Positions 44,763 to 56,069 are shown, numbered from the stretch's first letter. The stretch: 64,000 nucleotides of DNA from Prorocentrum cordatum (GCA_963575745.1 CAUYUJ010005692.1:187501-251500); one strand, 5' to 3'. A program made the numbers and translations. The notes: generated by a model from the letters alone, not told the origin.

Positions 44763-45412
44763 TGCCCGCCTGCGCGGCGGAAGTTGGCGGCAGGGGGCGC
44801 CCCAGCAGCCTCTCTGGACAACGAAAGCCATCCACACCCCCACCAGGGAAACCTCGGCCCGGGCCCCGCCGAGGTGACCCCGGTGGGGAAGGCCTGCACC
44901 ACCTCAAGGAGGGGAAGGGTGCCGCTGCCTTCGAGTCTGGCAGCACCCATTCCCACTGAGGAGGGGGGCACGATTGAACGAGAACGGTAGGTGGGACCAA
45001 CTCAGGTGGGGGAACATCGTGCGTGTTTCCGCGATACGTCGTCGATAGATCGGCCACATGGTCAGGCACGACATCTTGCAAACTCGATGCATTGATTTAT
45101 TCGGCCAATTGCTCGTTGCTGACCGCCGCTGTCGATGCGTAGCATACACGCATGGACAGTCGCATGGATTCTCGCATGAATTTCGGCCAGATTCCGAATG
45201 GATTGATCCCCCTTTCCAAAACTGGAGTCAATGTGATGTTGTATGGCTTTGCAGTGGGAGAAATCCATACAGAATCCACGCAGGAATCCATACCGACTGC
45301 TGTTTTTCATGTTCAATGGCTCGCGCCGCGGAATCCATGCGCAAATCCACGCCCTGGAGAAACAAATCCATACAGAATCCATTCGGAACCCACTGCAGTA
45401 TGCATGGGCCCC
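44763..45412. other. Mostly unique; AATCCATACAGAATCC motif repeats
   Basis: The motif 'aaatccatacagaatcca' recurs near 45264 and 45366, with 'atggattctcgcatgaat' and 'ggaatccatgcgcaaatcc' relatives between. It is a loose tandem pattern. No gene was recognised. Confidence 0.4.
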
Positions 45413-45500
45413 CGATAGCGGAACCGCAGGTTGCTGGGCGTTCTGGGCTATCAGGTCCCTATCGGCGATGAATGGGCGATTGGGGGTCGATGCAGTCCCC
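45413..45500 (+). repeat. Dispersed repeat A, copy 2
   Basis: Matches 171-245: 'gatagcgga', 'gggctatcaggtccctatcg', 'gcgatgaatggg' and 'gggggtcgatgca'. Confidence 0.5.
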
Positions 45501-46064
45501 CGCAGCCTATCCACCCCTCACGTTGCGCCTGAATTGAGATCCGAAGACGCGACACAATACACGGTGGAGCACAAGACCCCAACTTTCTGCGGCCTCTCCC
45601 GAACCGGATCGATCTGCGACGGGCCCGGGGCCCGAAACTAAGCGAAAACGCACGGAGAGGAAAAAGTGCGACGCCACAGTCTCTTCGCACACCCCCAGTG
45701 GATACCGAAAGATGGGGGCGATGCCGAACAGCAAGCGATGTTCAAAATCGACGGCGGTGAGACGTCTTGTCTCGAATGGACAACGTCCGCGGCGACACCG
45801 ACAGTGAGTCCTGCTGAAATGGACAGGACCCGTTGTCGGCCTTCCCCATCGATAGCTCCCGTAACGTTCCGAATCTCAAGGCGGAAAGGGTCGGTTGCTT
45901 CGCTGGATTGTAGTATTGTGCTGTGTTGTGTTGTGGAATGCTGTGTTGTGTTGTGTTGTGTGCTGCGCGTGTTGCAGAAAAGCTTTACAAGCTACCGTCC
46001 TCCCGCATCCTGTGCAGGACCAGCTCTGGAGCCGTGAGGGATCTGTCTGTCCGTCTTGTCTCAT
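45501..46064. other. No gene recognised
   Basis: Mixed-composition sequence with a TGTTG-rich tract at 45910-45962 like the tail of dispersed repeat D. Nothing else was identified. Confidence 0.4.
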
Positions 46065-46250
46065 GGACGCGTCCCAGATCAGTTCCGAGTAGATGGGGTC
46101 CCGCATCGCCGATGCATCGCCAATGCATCGTCGCTGTCAGGGTGGAGAAAATCGGGCTACACATCGAGCCGAATCGCCGACGCGTCCGCGATGCGGCGCG
46201 ATCTTCTCCGATTTTCGGACCCCGCTTGGGAGGCCTGGGCATCCGGCGAT
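46065..46250 (+). repeat. Dispersed repeat G, copy 2
   Basis: Carries 'gagtagatggggtcc', 'cgatgcatcg', 'gatgcggcgcgatc' and 'cttgggaggcct' in the order found at 36285-36525. Confidence 0.7.
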
Positions 46251-46619
46251 GTGTTTTCTTGAATGACATGGGGGTAACGTTACGCCACATATCCGTTTTT
46301 GGTTGTCCTGGGGGCCGACGACGGGCTCTGGAGGTCGAGATCACGGGGGGAGAACTGCGAAATTGAGGACATCACGTCGCCGGAAATCTCAAGCCGGAAG
46401 GGGTCAAATTGCCACGTGCTGGCCGGGCCGCTTCCCGGCAGCCTCGGTTCAGCCAGCGTCGGCCAGGAACAATGCATGGTTTTCGGTTCATAACACTGGT
46501 CCCCAGCGGCCGGTCGGGAAGATCTGCGCACCCCATCCGATCGCCTTCTCTCGGCGAAGCGCAGCTGCTGGACACAATCCCAAGGCTAGAAACAACTCGG
46601 CAACCGACGAACCGACGAA
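46251..46619. other. No gene recognised
   Basis: Unique sequence. A short block near 46550 ('ggcgaagcgcagctgctgg') resembles 12200, perhaps another dispersed fragment. Confidence 0.4.
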
Positions 46620-46825
46620 CACGCACACACACACAAACAAAAAAACACATATATCCAGATGTGCAACTGAATGCATACACGAACATTTAAATATGTATAC
46701 ATCGTCGTGTGTATATACAATGTGTATGTTAATATGAATAAACATAAACACGAACAGTTAAATATACATATGTATATATATATACAACTGTGCACACGAA
46801 TGCATATACAGTCGTCAAAATATAC
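46620..46825. repeat. (CA)n and TATA-rich low-complexity tract
   Basis: 'cacacacacacaaacaaa' leads into AT-rich sequence with several 'gtatacat', 'atatacat' and 'atatatatat' motifs. It is an AT island in GC-rich surroundings. Confidence 0.75.
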
Positions 46826-46924
46826 GGGCCACCGTGAACACCAAATCGTGTGGGTTCCAACGACCTATGTCATGCACCCTACGTGGGGCAATAAATGTCG
46901 TGACTCCCATGTGTGACAATTGAT

Positions 46925-49300
46925 GTTAATTCACGGATTGGCAAATCCCATGCTCTTGCAAACGTCCCACCCACCCACCCGCAACTTGGTCTGCAAAACC
47001 CATGCGGCGGCGATTGCGATGAGTGCTTGGCGTTGGCTGGCGAATTCCCGCGGCCGCGCCAGCGAGTTTGGCGCGACCGACGACGCCGCGGTGGCGCTAC
47101 CCGCTGGGCACACCCCAGCGGCCACTTCAGTGCGATTCGGCGATTTGGGCGGGCGCCGTATCATGACAGCGTCGACAATGGTAGACACGATTATGAGAGT
47201 AGCGATGATGGTGTGGCGATGTTGACAGCGACGTCGGCACGGCCACTGACGGCGCCGATGCGGATCACGCCGACGACGATGACGGCGTCCTCGCGTCGGT
47301 GACGAAGGTTTTGGAAGGAGTTCGACATGCGCGCGCGGCCGAGGCGCGCGAGTGGCCCACGTGGAATTATGTCATGCGGATCGTGCCACCCCAGCACGCG
47401 CGCAAAGGCGCTCGAATGAGTTCGACATGCGGCGAGGGAGGCTCGTTTGGCAGAATTCCGTGATAACATTGGGGAACCGACGTTGTCCTGCGAATTCGCA
47501 AGAGCGCGAGCGCAGGTTTGTTTGAAAACGGTCGCTGCGAAACCATGCGTTTTTCAATTGATTCGGGACACTCGGTTTTGACATCCATGCGAAACCAAAT
47601 TTGTTTTTGCAGGTCTCCGGCACGCGCGGGCGACGACGCGTGCGCACGCACTTCGTCCCATCTGTTGCACAAGATTCTCGCACCAGCACGCGCGCAAGGG
47701 CGTTCGAACGATCTCGATATGCGTGCGCGAAGTCCGTTTGGTAGCATTCAATTATATGAGGATGTTTAGACCAAATATATGGTTTTCTTAAGAACTTGTA
47801 AAATCTCGCGCGCAAGCTTTTCTTGAAATTCCGTGTTGCGAATCCATGTGTTCTCATATGTTGTTTTGACACTCGGTTCTGAAATCCTTACGAAGCCCCA
47901 AGTTGAAGGATTCCAGCATGCGCGCGCGACGACGCGCGCGTGTGCATTTCGTCACGTCTGTTCCCCAGGATTCTTGAAAACTGATGATATGTGATAAACG
48001 ATTGCGCGCGCAGTATGTTCTGCGATACCGGCCTGCCTGGGATGATTTGAATTCATATTTACGATGGACGATAGGGGCAGAATCAACCGTAAATTGCAAT
48101 ACGAAGGAAATCCTAATATTCCCAGGAATGGGGTGTAGAATCGACTCCCTTTTCAAACAAAAAATCTATGTGAGATACTCGATGTTTACAAACGGGTTGA
48201 CAAATCCCACGTTGTTGAAAACATCCCAACCACCCACCCGCAACTCGGTTTGCAAAACTCATGCGGGGGCGATTGCGACGAGTGTTTTGGTGTTGGCTGG
48301 TGCATCTCTGCGGCCGCGCTAGCCCGCGCATGCTCGCGCGCACACATCGGCCAGCTAGTTTGGCGCGCCCGGCGCGGCCGCGGTGGCGCTGACCGCTGGG
48401 CACTTCCCAGCGGGGCATTTCAGTGCGATTCAATGAATTGGGCGGGCATGGTGTCATGGCGACGCCGACAACGGTAGACACGACTATGAGAATAGCGATG
48501 ATGGTGACGATGGTGGCGATAACGACAGCAAGGCCACTGACGGCGCCGATGTTGATCGCGCCCGCCGACAACGATGACAATGTCCTCGCCTCAGCGACGA
48601 CGGGTTTGGGATGGAGTTCGACATGCACGCGCGGCCGAAACGCGAGTGGCCCGTATGGAATTATTGGACACGGATCGTCGTGCCCCCCCACCCCCCCCAG
48701 CACGCGCGCAAGGGCGTTCGAATGAGTTCGGCATTCGGCGCGAGAAGCCCGCCTGGCAGAAATTGATGAGAATGTTGGAAGACCCATGGTTGTCTCAAGA
48801 ATCCGCAAGACCGTGAGCGCAGGTATTTTTGAAAACTGATGTTGCTGAATCACTCGCTTTGTAGTGATGTAGTGAGTGAGTGAGTGAGTGAGTGATGTTG
48901 CTGAATCATGCGCTTTTGGAAGTTTTCAGGGATCCTCGTTCTTGAACTCCGTGTGGAACGTTGGGTTCTTTTTAGAATTTCGGCATGCGCGCGCGACGAC
49001 GCGCGCGTGTGCACGTCGTCCCATCTGCTGCAAGGGATTATTGCGACAGTACGCGCGCAAGGACGTTCGAACAATTTCGACAGGTAGCATGTTACGAAAA
49101 TGCTGGGGGATAAAACCTATGGTTTTCTCAACAATTCGCACGAGTGCGGACGAGGGATGTTTTGTTTCAACACTTGTTGCGAAACAATGTGCGTTTAGAT
49201 GTGTTTGTGACTCTCGATTTTGACACCTTACGGAACCGAAGGTCCTTGAAGGATTTCGGCATGCGCGCGCGACGACGCGCGCGTGTGCACTTCGTCTCAT
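46925..49300 (+). repeat. ~1.26-kb tandem repeat, two diverged copies
   Basis: 'tggcaaatcccatgct', 'cccacccacccgcaacttgg' and 'catgcggcggcgattgcgat' at 46938-47020 recur at 48200-48285, and the whole order of landmarks follows. Inside each copy are further repeats: 'gcacgcgcgcaagggcgttc' (47691, 48703, 49053) and a CGCGCGCGACGACGCGCGCG-type palindrome (47624, 47921, 48988, 49264). Short frames on both strands show no domain. Confidence 0.8.
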
Positions 49301-49304
49301 ATTT

Positions 49305-49478
49305 TTCGGGGATGGACAGAACCCCCTTTAGCACAACGTGGTTTAGCGAAAACGACCTGAGGCCCAAACCTGGCGGGCGCGAGCCTGGAAAATAACGGCC
49401 ACGGCGCCCTCTCGAGAACCGAAAACGGACAATTCACTAATCGACGTGTCACTGTTGGGGGTTCTGTCCACCCCCGAA
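49305..49478. mobile_element. MITE-like element, copy 2 (22-bp TIRs)
   Basis: Left end 49305-49326 (TTCGGGG, A, TGGACAGAACCCCC) and right end 49457-49478 are reverse complements except for one position. The 174-bp body has no coding capacity and shares 'cgagaaccgaaaacgg', 'caattcactaatcgacgtgt' with the copy at 29546-29697. It lies directly after the 1.26-kb tandem repeat. Target duplication is unclear (TTT-rich on both sides). Confidence 0.8.
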
Positions 49479-49570
49479 TTTTGCCTGGGATGATTGGAAA
49501 CTGCACGAGTGCATACTGTGGGCTTGCAAAGGATAAAAAAAGAAAGGGGGGCCGAACTCCGGCCTGGCTG

Positions 49571-49830
49571 GGATGGTACAACTTCACACTTAGCACGGAC
49601 GGTGGGGCAAAAAATCATACGGAAACGACAATGCGAAAAGGTGTACTGTTAACCAGGGGGAGAGATCCTACTGTTGCTCTAGAAAGGAGAGTATCACTGT
49701 TCTAGATGGTACAACTTCACACTTAGCACGGACGATGGGGCAAAATCATACGTAAACGACAATGCGAAAAAGGTGTACCGTTAACCAGGGGGGGGGAGAT
49801 CCTACTGTTGTTCTAGAAAGGAGAGTTATG
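49571..49830 (+). repeat. ~134-bp tandem duplication
   Basis: 'gatggtacaacttcacactt' at 49571 and 49705 starts two near-identical units containing 'acgacaatgcgaaaa', 'gttaaccaggggg' and 'tctagaaaggagag'. Confidence 0.9.
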
Positions 49831-49833
49831 CGA

Positions 49834-50655
49834 GGCCGCGACGAGGCGGCGACGACGACGACATAGTCTCCAGACCAACGCGCAGGCCCAGACGATGGGC
49901 GTCGACGAGGCGGCGACGGGGCGGCGACGGCGACAACATAGCCGCCAGACCAACGCACAGACCAGTTCCATAGAAAACAAGCAAGAAGGCACAAGTGCAA
50001 GCACTGCTCGGGGAATACACTATATATACAGCAGTATGTATAACCGCGACACCCTCGCGCCACCCAATCCCCGCCTCATTACAGAGGGGGCACTCTGGGA
50101 AAACTGACCTGCCCTGGCGGCCAGCAGCAACGGCTCCTGGGACCCGCACATATGCGTACACGCGGGCCGTCGCCCTACTAGGGCGACGCCCTAGACATCG
50201 CGCAAGTTTTTTGTTGTTGTTGAACGCATCACGCGCGCGCCGAAAAATGTCCACCAAACTGTGCGCGGTGACGGTGGCAAGCATAGTTTCGCGTCGGCTA
50301 CACGCAGGAATGAGCCTGCGCAAGAGCGACATGCTGGTGCGCGGCTTCGGGGGGCACCGGGAACCACACCCAAGCGCGCAAGCCGCTGCTATCGCAACGG
50401 ATGCAGCCATTGGGGGCTCTCAGCGATTGGAGGCGGCCATAGGGTCAGAGCTGGATGGGCTGGGGGGATTAGGGCAAATCCGCTCACAATCGGTCCCCGA
50501 ACGCCTCCTGGGGTCCATCTGGCGCAACTTTTCGCACCGGAGCAATTTTTGACGGTCTAAGGGCCCGAAACCAGCCACCTGAGACCCAAAAGGGCAAACA
50601 ACCTCCTCGAACCCAGCACCTCGACCCTGCCTCCCCTTCTTGCTCGCCAGAACCC
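49834..50655. other. No gene recognised; small GGCGAC duplication
   Basis: 49850-49965 contains two diverged ~65-bp units with 'gacgaggcggcgacg', 'acatag..ccagaccaacgc'. The rest is unique, with frames of 60-190 codons on both strands and no domain. Confidence 0.35.
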
Positions 50656-50744
50656 ATGCTGGACCACCTCGGGCCCCCAGCCGGCCCCAACCCCCGCGGG
50701 CCCGCACCAAAGCTCACTCTGGCGAAGGGTCACTCCTACGTGCA

Positions 50745-50900
50745 TAAAGGGGCCCTGGGACACACACATAAATACACACAAATAAAAAGATTCCCCATAT
50801 TTTCCCATATTTTCTGGGTTTTTGTCTTCCCCCTCACTTCCCATATTTTCCAATATTTTCTGGGGAATCGACGATTAATTGTGTCTGTGTGTTTTTTCCC
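50745..50900. mobile_element. 156-bp AT-rich element, copy 1, with 12-bp target duplication
   Basis: The AT-rich body ('cccatattttctgggttttt', 'tggggaatcgacgattaatt', 'gtgtctgtgtgtttt') is flanked by exact direct repeats CTCCTACGTGCA at 50733-50744 and 50901-50912. Internal inverted arms GATTCCCCA / TGGGGAATC lie near 50790 and 50862. A second copy is at about 59405-59570. It is non-coding. The 12-bp duplication and lack of long terminal inverted repeats fit a short retroposon better than a classical MITE, but the class is open. Confidence 0.8.
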
Positions 50901-50912
50901 CTCCTACGTGCA

Positions 50913-51119
50913 GCCGCTCGTGGTCGCCTTCCTGCCCCCGAGCCCTGCCGCCGACGCGCCTCGGCTCCACCCGCGGCGGCGTGCCGAAGCGCCCGCCCGC
51001 CCGCCCCGGCGCGCCGCCCTCGGACGGCTCGCCGCCGCCGCCTGGCGAGAGCCGTTGGCGCTTACTGGCGGCGATGCCGCCGGCGCTCGTCGGCGACGCC
51101 GTCGGTAACGGGGCCCAGA
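50913..51119 (+). other. GC-rich flank of the AT-rich element
   Basis: GC-rich Ala/Arg/Pro-coding sequence. A plus-strand frame runs from 50656 through the inserted element to 51108 without a stop, so an exon here is possible but unproven. Confidence 0.25.
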
Positions 51120-51215
51120 AATCAAAAAAACAAAAAAAAAAATCTAAACAAAGTCCAGGATTCCCCAGTTCTTTCCATATTTTGCGCATTCTCGTCTTCC
51201 CCTCCATGTCCAACA
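51120..51215. repeat. Degenerate relative of the AT-rich element
   Basis: 'aggattccccagttc', 'tttccatattttgcgcattc' and 'tcgtcttcccctcc' echo parts of 50785-50850. Probably an eroded third copy. Confidence 0.45.
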
Positions 51216-51339
51216 TGGTCTCAAAAGTTCATGAGAACCAATGTGAAAATTCATGCTTGCGTCGACTCTTCGCTCCTGAGTCGGCATTCTTCGAGGTCCG
51301 TCGACATCCGTCGACGAACGCCAACGTCGCTGGCGGCGG

Positions 51340-51500
51340 CAAACAAAGATCGACGACGTCGGTGGCTTCGTCGTCGACGTCGTCACCGACGTCGGCGGCG
51401 TTACCGACGTCGTCGCTGGCGCCGTGGCCGGCGGCGAGGGCGGCGATTAGCACCGATGAGGCGACGGCGGCGGAAGGAGACGGCGGCGGGGAAGAGGAGG
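51340..51500. repeat. GTC/GGC triplet-rich stretch
   Basis: 'gtcgtcgacgtcgtcaccga' and 'gacggcggcggaaggagac' triplets, degenerate. Confidence 0.6.
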
Positions 51501-51557
51501 GATGACGCGACGAGGCCACGAGCAGGAGACGCCGGGCTCGGCCACTCTTCCAGGATG

Positions 51558-51770
51558 GTTCCGGAACCGAACCGAACCGGCCGAACCGAACCGGGCCGAA
51601 CCGAACCGGCGCGAACCGGTGTTTTTGTCAATGGGAACCGAACCGAACCGAACCAGAAAATTACGACACCGAACCGAACCGAACCGAACCGGGACTCCGA
51701 ACCGGACCGAACCTCCCCCCGCCGAACCGGCCCGAACCAGACCGAACCGGAGCGAACCGGAAAACTGGCC
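51558..51770 (+). repeat. CCGAA pentamer array, left
   Basis: 'ccgaaccgaaccg' repeated with 'ggcccgaaccag' interruptions. The segment 'aaattacgacaccgaaccg' recurs in the right array at 52421-52440, so the two arrays share an origin. Confidence 0.85.
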
Positions 51771-51964
51771 ACGGAGGGAGGAGGAGGGAAGAAGACCGGC
51801 GGCGACGACGACGATGACGACAACCCCCAGATCCAGGCGCTGTGAAAAAATCACAACCGGAGCTGTTTCGGCCTCCGGGAACGTCAAAAACCGCGACCCA
51901 GGATGAAAAACCGGTTCCGGGGAAGGTCTCCAGACCTCCGGTCTGCTGCAGCCACCCCGACAAA

Positions 51965-52250
51965 CCGCCCTTTCCTTTGGGGTTTGGAGCTCCTTTGGGG
52001 CCCCTATGCGGGTTTGGGGCCCCTTTGGGGCCACTTTGGGACCCCTTTGGGGGTTTGGGGCCCCTTTGGGACCACTTTTGCGGGTTTGGGGCCTCTTTGA
52101 GGCCCCTATGCGGGTTTGGGGCCCCTTTGGGGCCCCTTTGGTGCCCCTTTGTAGGTTTGGGGCCCCTTTGGGGCCCCTTTGGGGCCCCTATGCGGGTTTG
52201 GGGCCTCTTTGGGGCTCCTTTTGTGGGTTTGGGGCCCCTTTGGGGCCCCT
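51965..52250 (+). repeat. GGCCCCTTTGG minisatellite
   Basis: Units of 11-36 bp: 'ggggcccctttgggg' with 'cctatgcgggtttggggc' spacers. The plus strand reads as PLWGPFGAPMRVWG-type peptides, an array product. Confidence 0.9.
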
Positions 52251-52322
52251 TCTTCCTCCTCCGAACCATCGGCATCGAAAGGATCGCAACGAAATCGGAT
52301 CGCCTGGGGTCGGAACCGCTCC

Positions 52323-52500
52323 TCGACGGCGATCTCCGGAACCGGACCGAACCAGAACAGGAACCGGTCCGAACCGGAAACAAAAAATAAACGTACCGAA
52401 CCGAACCGAACCGAACCGGAAGATTACGACACCGAACTGAACCGAACCGAACCGGAGGCGCTTCGGAACCTAACCGAACCGAACCGAACCGGAACTTTCC
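52323..52500 (+). repeat. CCGAA pentamer array, right
   Basis: Second CCGAA array, placed symmetrically on the other side of the GGCCCCTTTGG minisatellite. Confidence 0.85.
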
Positions 52501-52657
52501 TGCTCTTCGCTCTTCGGCCGGGCAGGGAGGGAGAAGAAGGGAGGCTCGAGGGAGGAGGGAGCGACTGTGCTGCTGCACCGAGGGGATGCCTCATCCTCCT
52601 CACCACTGGGCTGGGCTGCTCGGGGAGGGCCCGTCACCGCCCTGCAACGACAGGGCC

Positions 52658-52669
52658 ACACACACACAC

Positions 52670-52725
<56 letters not shown>

Positions 52726-52766
52726 ACGCACACACACACACACACATACACACACACACACACACC
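52658..52766. repeat. (CA)n microsatellite
   Basis: About 50 CA dinucleotides with a few GC and TA interruptions. Confidence 0.95.
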
Positions 52767-52944
52767 AGGAAAATCAATCCCGAAAACTCAATCGGAACCC
52801 AGCTCGACGTCACCAGAGGCCTCGAGATAGGGCCCGCTGGGCCATTCTCTCCTGAAGGCGGTGGCACTCGAGCGGAGCACCTCGGCGGCTGTCTCGGCTC
52901 TCGGGATCAGAAAAAAGAATTCGCAGGCTAAAAACAGATTCGTA

Positions 52945-53125
52945 TTCACGGCCTTGCTGGCCGGGCCCCTGGGACGCGACCTCGCGGATACGAGTCGTTC
53001 TTGTCGCGGATGCCCCGCGCGGAACGCATCCGCGCGACCGCGTATCCGCGGGATCGCGCCCCGGAATCCAGACAGCGACGGCGTGTACATGGATACGTTC
53101 GCCGCTCGTGAGAAATGACCGTCCC
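52945..53125 (+). repeat. Dispersed repeat C, copy 3
   Basis: Contains 'tgctggccgggcccctggg', 'cgcatccgcgcgaccgcgta', 'ggaatccagacagcgacgg' and 'ttcgccgctcgtgag', matching 37090-37265. Confidence 0.65.
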
Positions 53126-53129
53126 CGAA

Positions 53130-54240
53130 TGTAAATGAGACGTGTGCGGGGCTACTGCGCATGCGCGAGCTGTCGCAAGCTCGGCTGGGGGTTCGCTCCT
53201 GAGCTGTCGCCAGGGGGCTCCGGGGGGCACCTGCTGGATGGCGTCTCACACGGCCGCCTCAGCAGCGCTCGGAGGGCTGCTTGCAGGACGCAAAAAACGT
53301 GCTGCCACTTAGGAACTTCGGCCAAAGGATGCGAAGCGTGAACCAGTCGCCACTTGATCGACAGAGGCTCTCGATCCTGGACCGCGTCACCGACGACAGA
53401 AAACCCACGAAGGGCTTCGACTGGAACACGCTGTCTACGCAACCTCGGAAATCTGACCGACACCCACCCCCATTGACAGGCATTGCAACGTCATTTGTCA
53501 GCGAGCCCGACAGAGGCGTGAGCGGAGCAGGCAAGAGCAGCCTGGAGACGGGGGACGGCCGCAGGTCGTTCTTTGCTCGACAGGGCACACGCGGTGCCAA
53601 GGCCGCGATGGGCAGCAGTTGCTGCCAACAAGCAATGCCTGCTGGCTGTCAGCAGCCAACATCAACTGGTGGCCTGAGGGAACCCTGACCACATTCATAG
53701 TCACTGACTCCTTCTCTGCCCTTACGCGAACGGAGCAACTCTCTGATGCGAACTCACCGTGTTTATGCGTACCTCTGGCTGACCTCAAGGCACAGCTGGC
53801 TTGCCAGCCCCTCAGCCCTCAGGAGCGCCCAACGATCAATGATTTGGTGAGCTGGCCGACCGTGGTTTCGAGATGACTAATGGAGGAAAGAGAAAAGAAA
53901 GCGACAACAAAAAACGTGCACTTCGCCTCTGGGGACAATTTGCAAAGGACCAGGAAGAGGAGAATGGAGGCCCGAAGAGAGGACCCAAATGAAAGAATCA
54001 GCATCCCGTTTGAGGCAAGCATCTCAGAGCCTGGATCGGCCTCGACCAGGCCAAGAGCTCCCAGCGTGGTGACTCGGGAATCTTGGCGGGGACAGGGGAC
54101 CCCCACGCCAGCAACCAAGCCCCCGGCTCGTGCCTGATGAAAAGAGGCACGCCAGCGCAGCGGAAGCACACCGCACGACTGTCATCTCGTGCGCTCCGCG
54201 CCACCACCCTTGCGAACAGAAGAGGGTGACCGTTGAAATG
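53130..54240 (+). other. Low-repeat region with coding-like frames
   Basis: About 1.1 kb without tandem repeats. Plus-strand frames at 53281-53688, 53619-53876 (with NINWWPEGTLTTFIVTDSF) and 53880-54137 (basic, Arg/Lys/Glu-rich) follow one another in different phases with balanced composition, as exons or a decayed gene would. The minus strand also has frames of similar length. No family is recognised. Confidence 0.28.
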
Positions 54241-54364
54241 TCAGCCGGTGTCCCGAAACTCCCCCCGCACCTCGGCTGGCTCCTGGCTCGCTGCCGAGAA
54301 CAGAGGCTCCTCGGGCGGGGCCGACGGCTGGACCTCGCCGCGCGCCTCGAGGTATGGCTCGAGC

Positions 54365-54470
54365 AAGTCGAGGGAAGGATGACGAGGAGGGGGATGGGGA
54401 GGAGGGGGAGGAGGGGGAGGAGGGGGATGGGGAGGAGGATGAAAAGAAGGGGGGGCATGGGAGGCAACTG
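54365..54470. repeat. GGAGGGGGA purine array
   Basis: 'gggaggagggggaggaggg' units, a short purine-rich minisatellite. Confidence 0.8.
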
Positions 54471-54539
54471 CCACAGCTACAAGCTCGCCAGCGTCAGCAC
54501 CATTGCCAAGAGGAGGGACGAGCACGGTTACCGCGCCCC

Positions 54540-54818
54540 CCTTCCTCCTGACACCCCCCCTTCCTCCTCCCCCCTCCCGCTCCTCCATCATACTCTCCCC
54601 CTCCTCAACCTCGTCCTTGTTTTCCTCCTCCTCCTCCTGCTCCTCCTCCTCCTTCTTCTCCTGTCGTCTTATCATTGTGTTTACAATTAGTGTCACTTGT
54701 ATCATTATTATTATCAGCAGTATTAGAATGATTATGTTTATTATTAGTATTACTAATATTCCTATTATTAATCATTACAACCTTAACATTATTCATAGTT
54801 TCCATGATTGCCGTTATT
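54540..54818. repeat. CTC triplets passing into ATT-type triplets
   Basis: 54545-54665 is CTC-rich. From about 54668 it changes to 'atcattattattatcagcag' AT-rich triplets up to about 54818. It has the same order of blocks as in the 38.2-41.0 kb mosaic and at 61.1-62.6 kb. Confidence 0.85.
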
Positions 54819-55475
54819 CCTCCTCCCTCATTCCGCCACAACCACCTCCCCCCCCCACCACTCTTCCTGTACCTCTCTCCTTCCTCCTCGCATTCCACAA
54901 CGAAGACGTTGCTTCGTCGATGCCGCTTTTGAGCTCTGGAGGCCCTCTGGGGGTCCTGGAGGTTGTCGCCACTAGTGCTGAAAGTGGAGCGCAAAACTCT
55001 GGGATGGACGTCGGCTAGGATCCGCAGGCCAGATTTGAAAGGATTCTGGCGGGACCTCTCCGATGATCGAAAAGCCCATCCAGGCCCCCATGTGGGAGGG
55101 GTGGAACTTCCAGTGCTGACGCGGCCGCAAGAAGCCCAGCCCTCAAGACCCTCGCGAAAGGCGCGACGGGGGGAAGCCCAAGGCCACCCTGAACGCGGCA
55201 GCTGCTTCAACTACCGCAGGAAGCCACGGCGCAGCGCGAGGACACACCAAACCCAGGGTACCTGGCGAAGAGCATACGGCTCCTCAGTGCACACCCCGGC
55301 TGTATGAGCGTTCCGAGCCCCTGGATCCATCGGCTCCGGCCCCGTGCAGGGCGCGCGCGCGGCCCGTGAAGGCCTCTTCGGGAGCCTCTTCTCGAGGTGG
55401 TCTCCGCGGCTCTCCTGTGGGCCCCTGGCGGGCCTCAACAGGCCCAGAGAGGCCCACGGAACCCCACCATTTTCC
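54819..55475. other. No gene recognised
   Basis: Unique GC-rich sequence between two triplet arrays. Frames occur on both strands but without domains. Confidence 0.35.
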
Positions 55476-55479
55476 ACCA

Positions 55480-56069
55480 CACGACGACGGCGACGACAAC
55501 AACCACGACAACCACGACAACCACGGCCACGGCCACGACGAAGGCAAGGGCGAGGGCGGGGCGACGGCGTCGTCAAGACCGCCACCGACACCCACGGCGA
55601 CGGCGAGCGGCGAGCGGCGAGCGGCGAGCGGCCAGCGGCCAGCGGCGAGCGGCGGGCGGCGAGGGCGAGGGCGAGGGCGAAGCCGACGGCGACGGCGACA
55701 GAAACGGCGACGGCTGCAGCGACGGCGACGACGACGACGACGACCACGACGGCGACGAGGACGACCACGACGACAACGACGACGCCGGTGATGACAGTCG
55801 CGGGGACGGCGGCACCGATGACGACGGCGACGACGGCAGCGGCGGCGGCGACGGCGACGACGGCGACCACGACGGCGACGGCGACGACGGCGGCGGCGGC
55901 GGCGACGGCGACGACGGTGACGGCGGCGGCGACGACGACCACGACGGCGGCAACGGCGGTTGTGGCAACGGCGGCGGCGACGGAAGCGACGGCGGCGACG
56001 GCGGCGGTGACGACGAAGACGACCGCGGCGGCGGTTGTGGCGGCGGCGGCGGCGGCTGCGGCGACGGCG

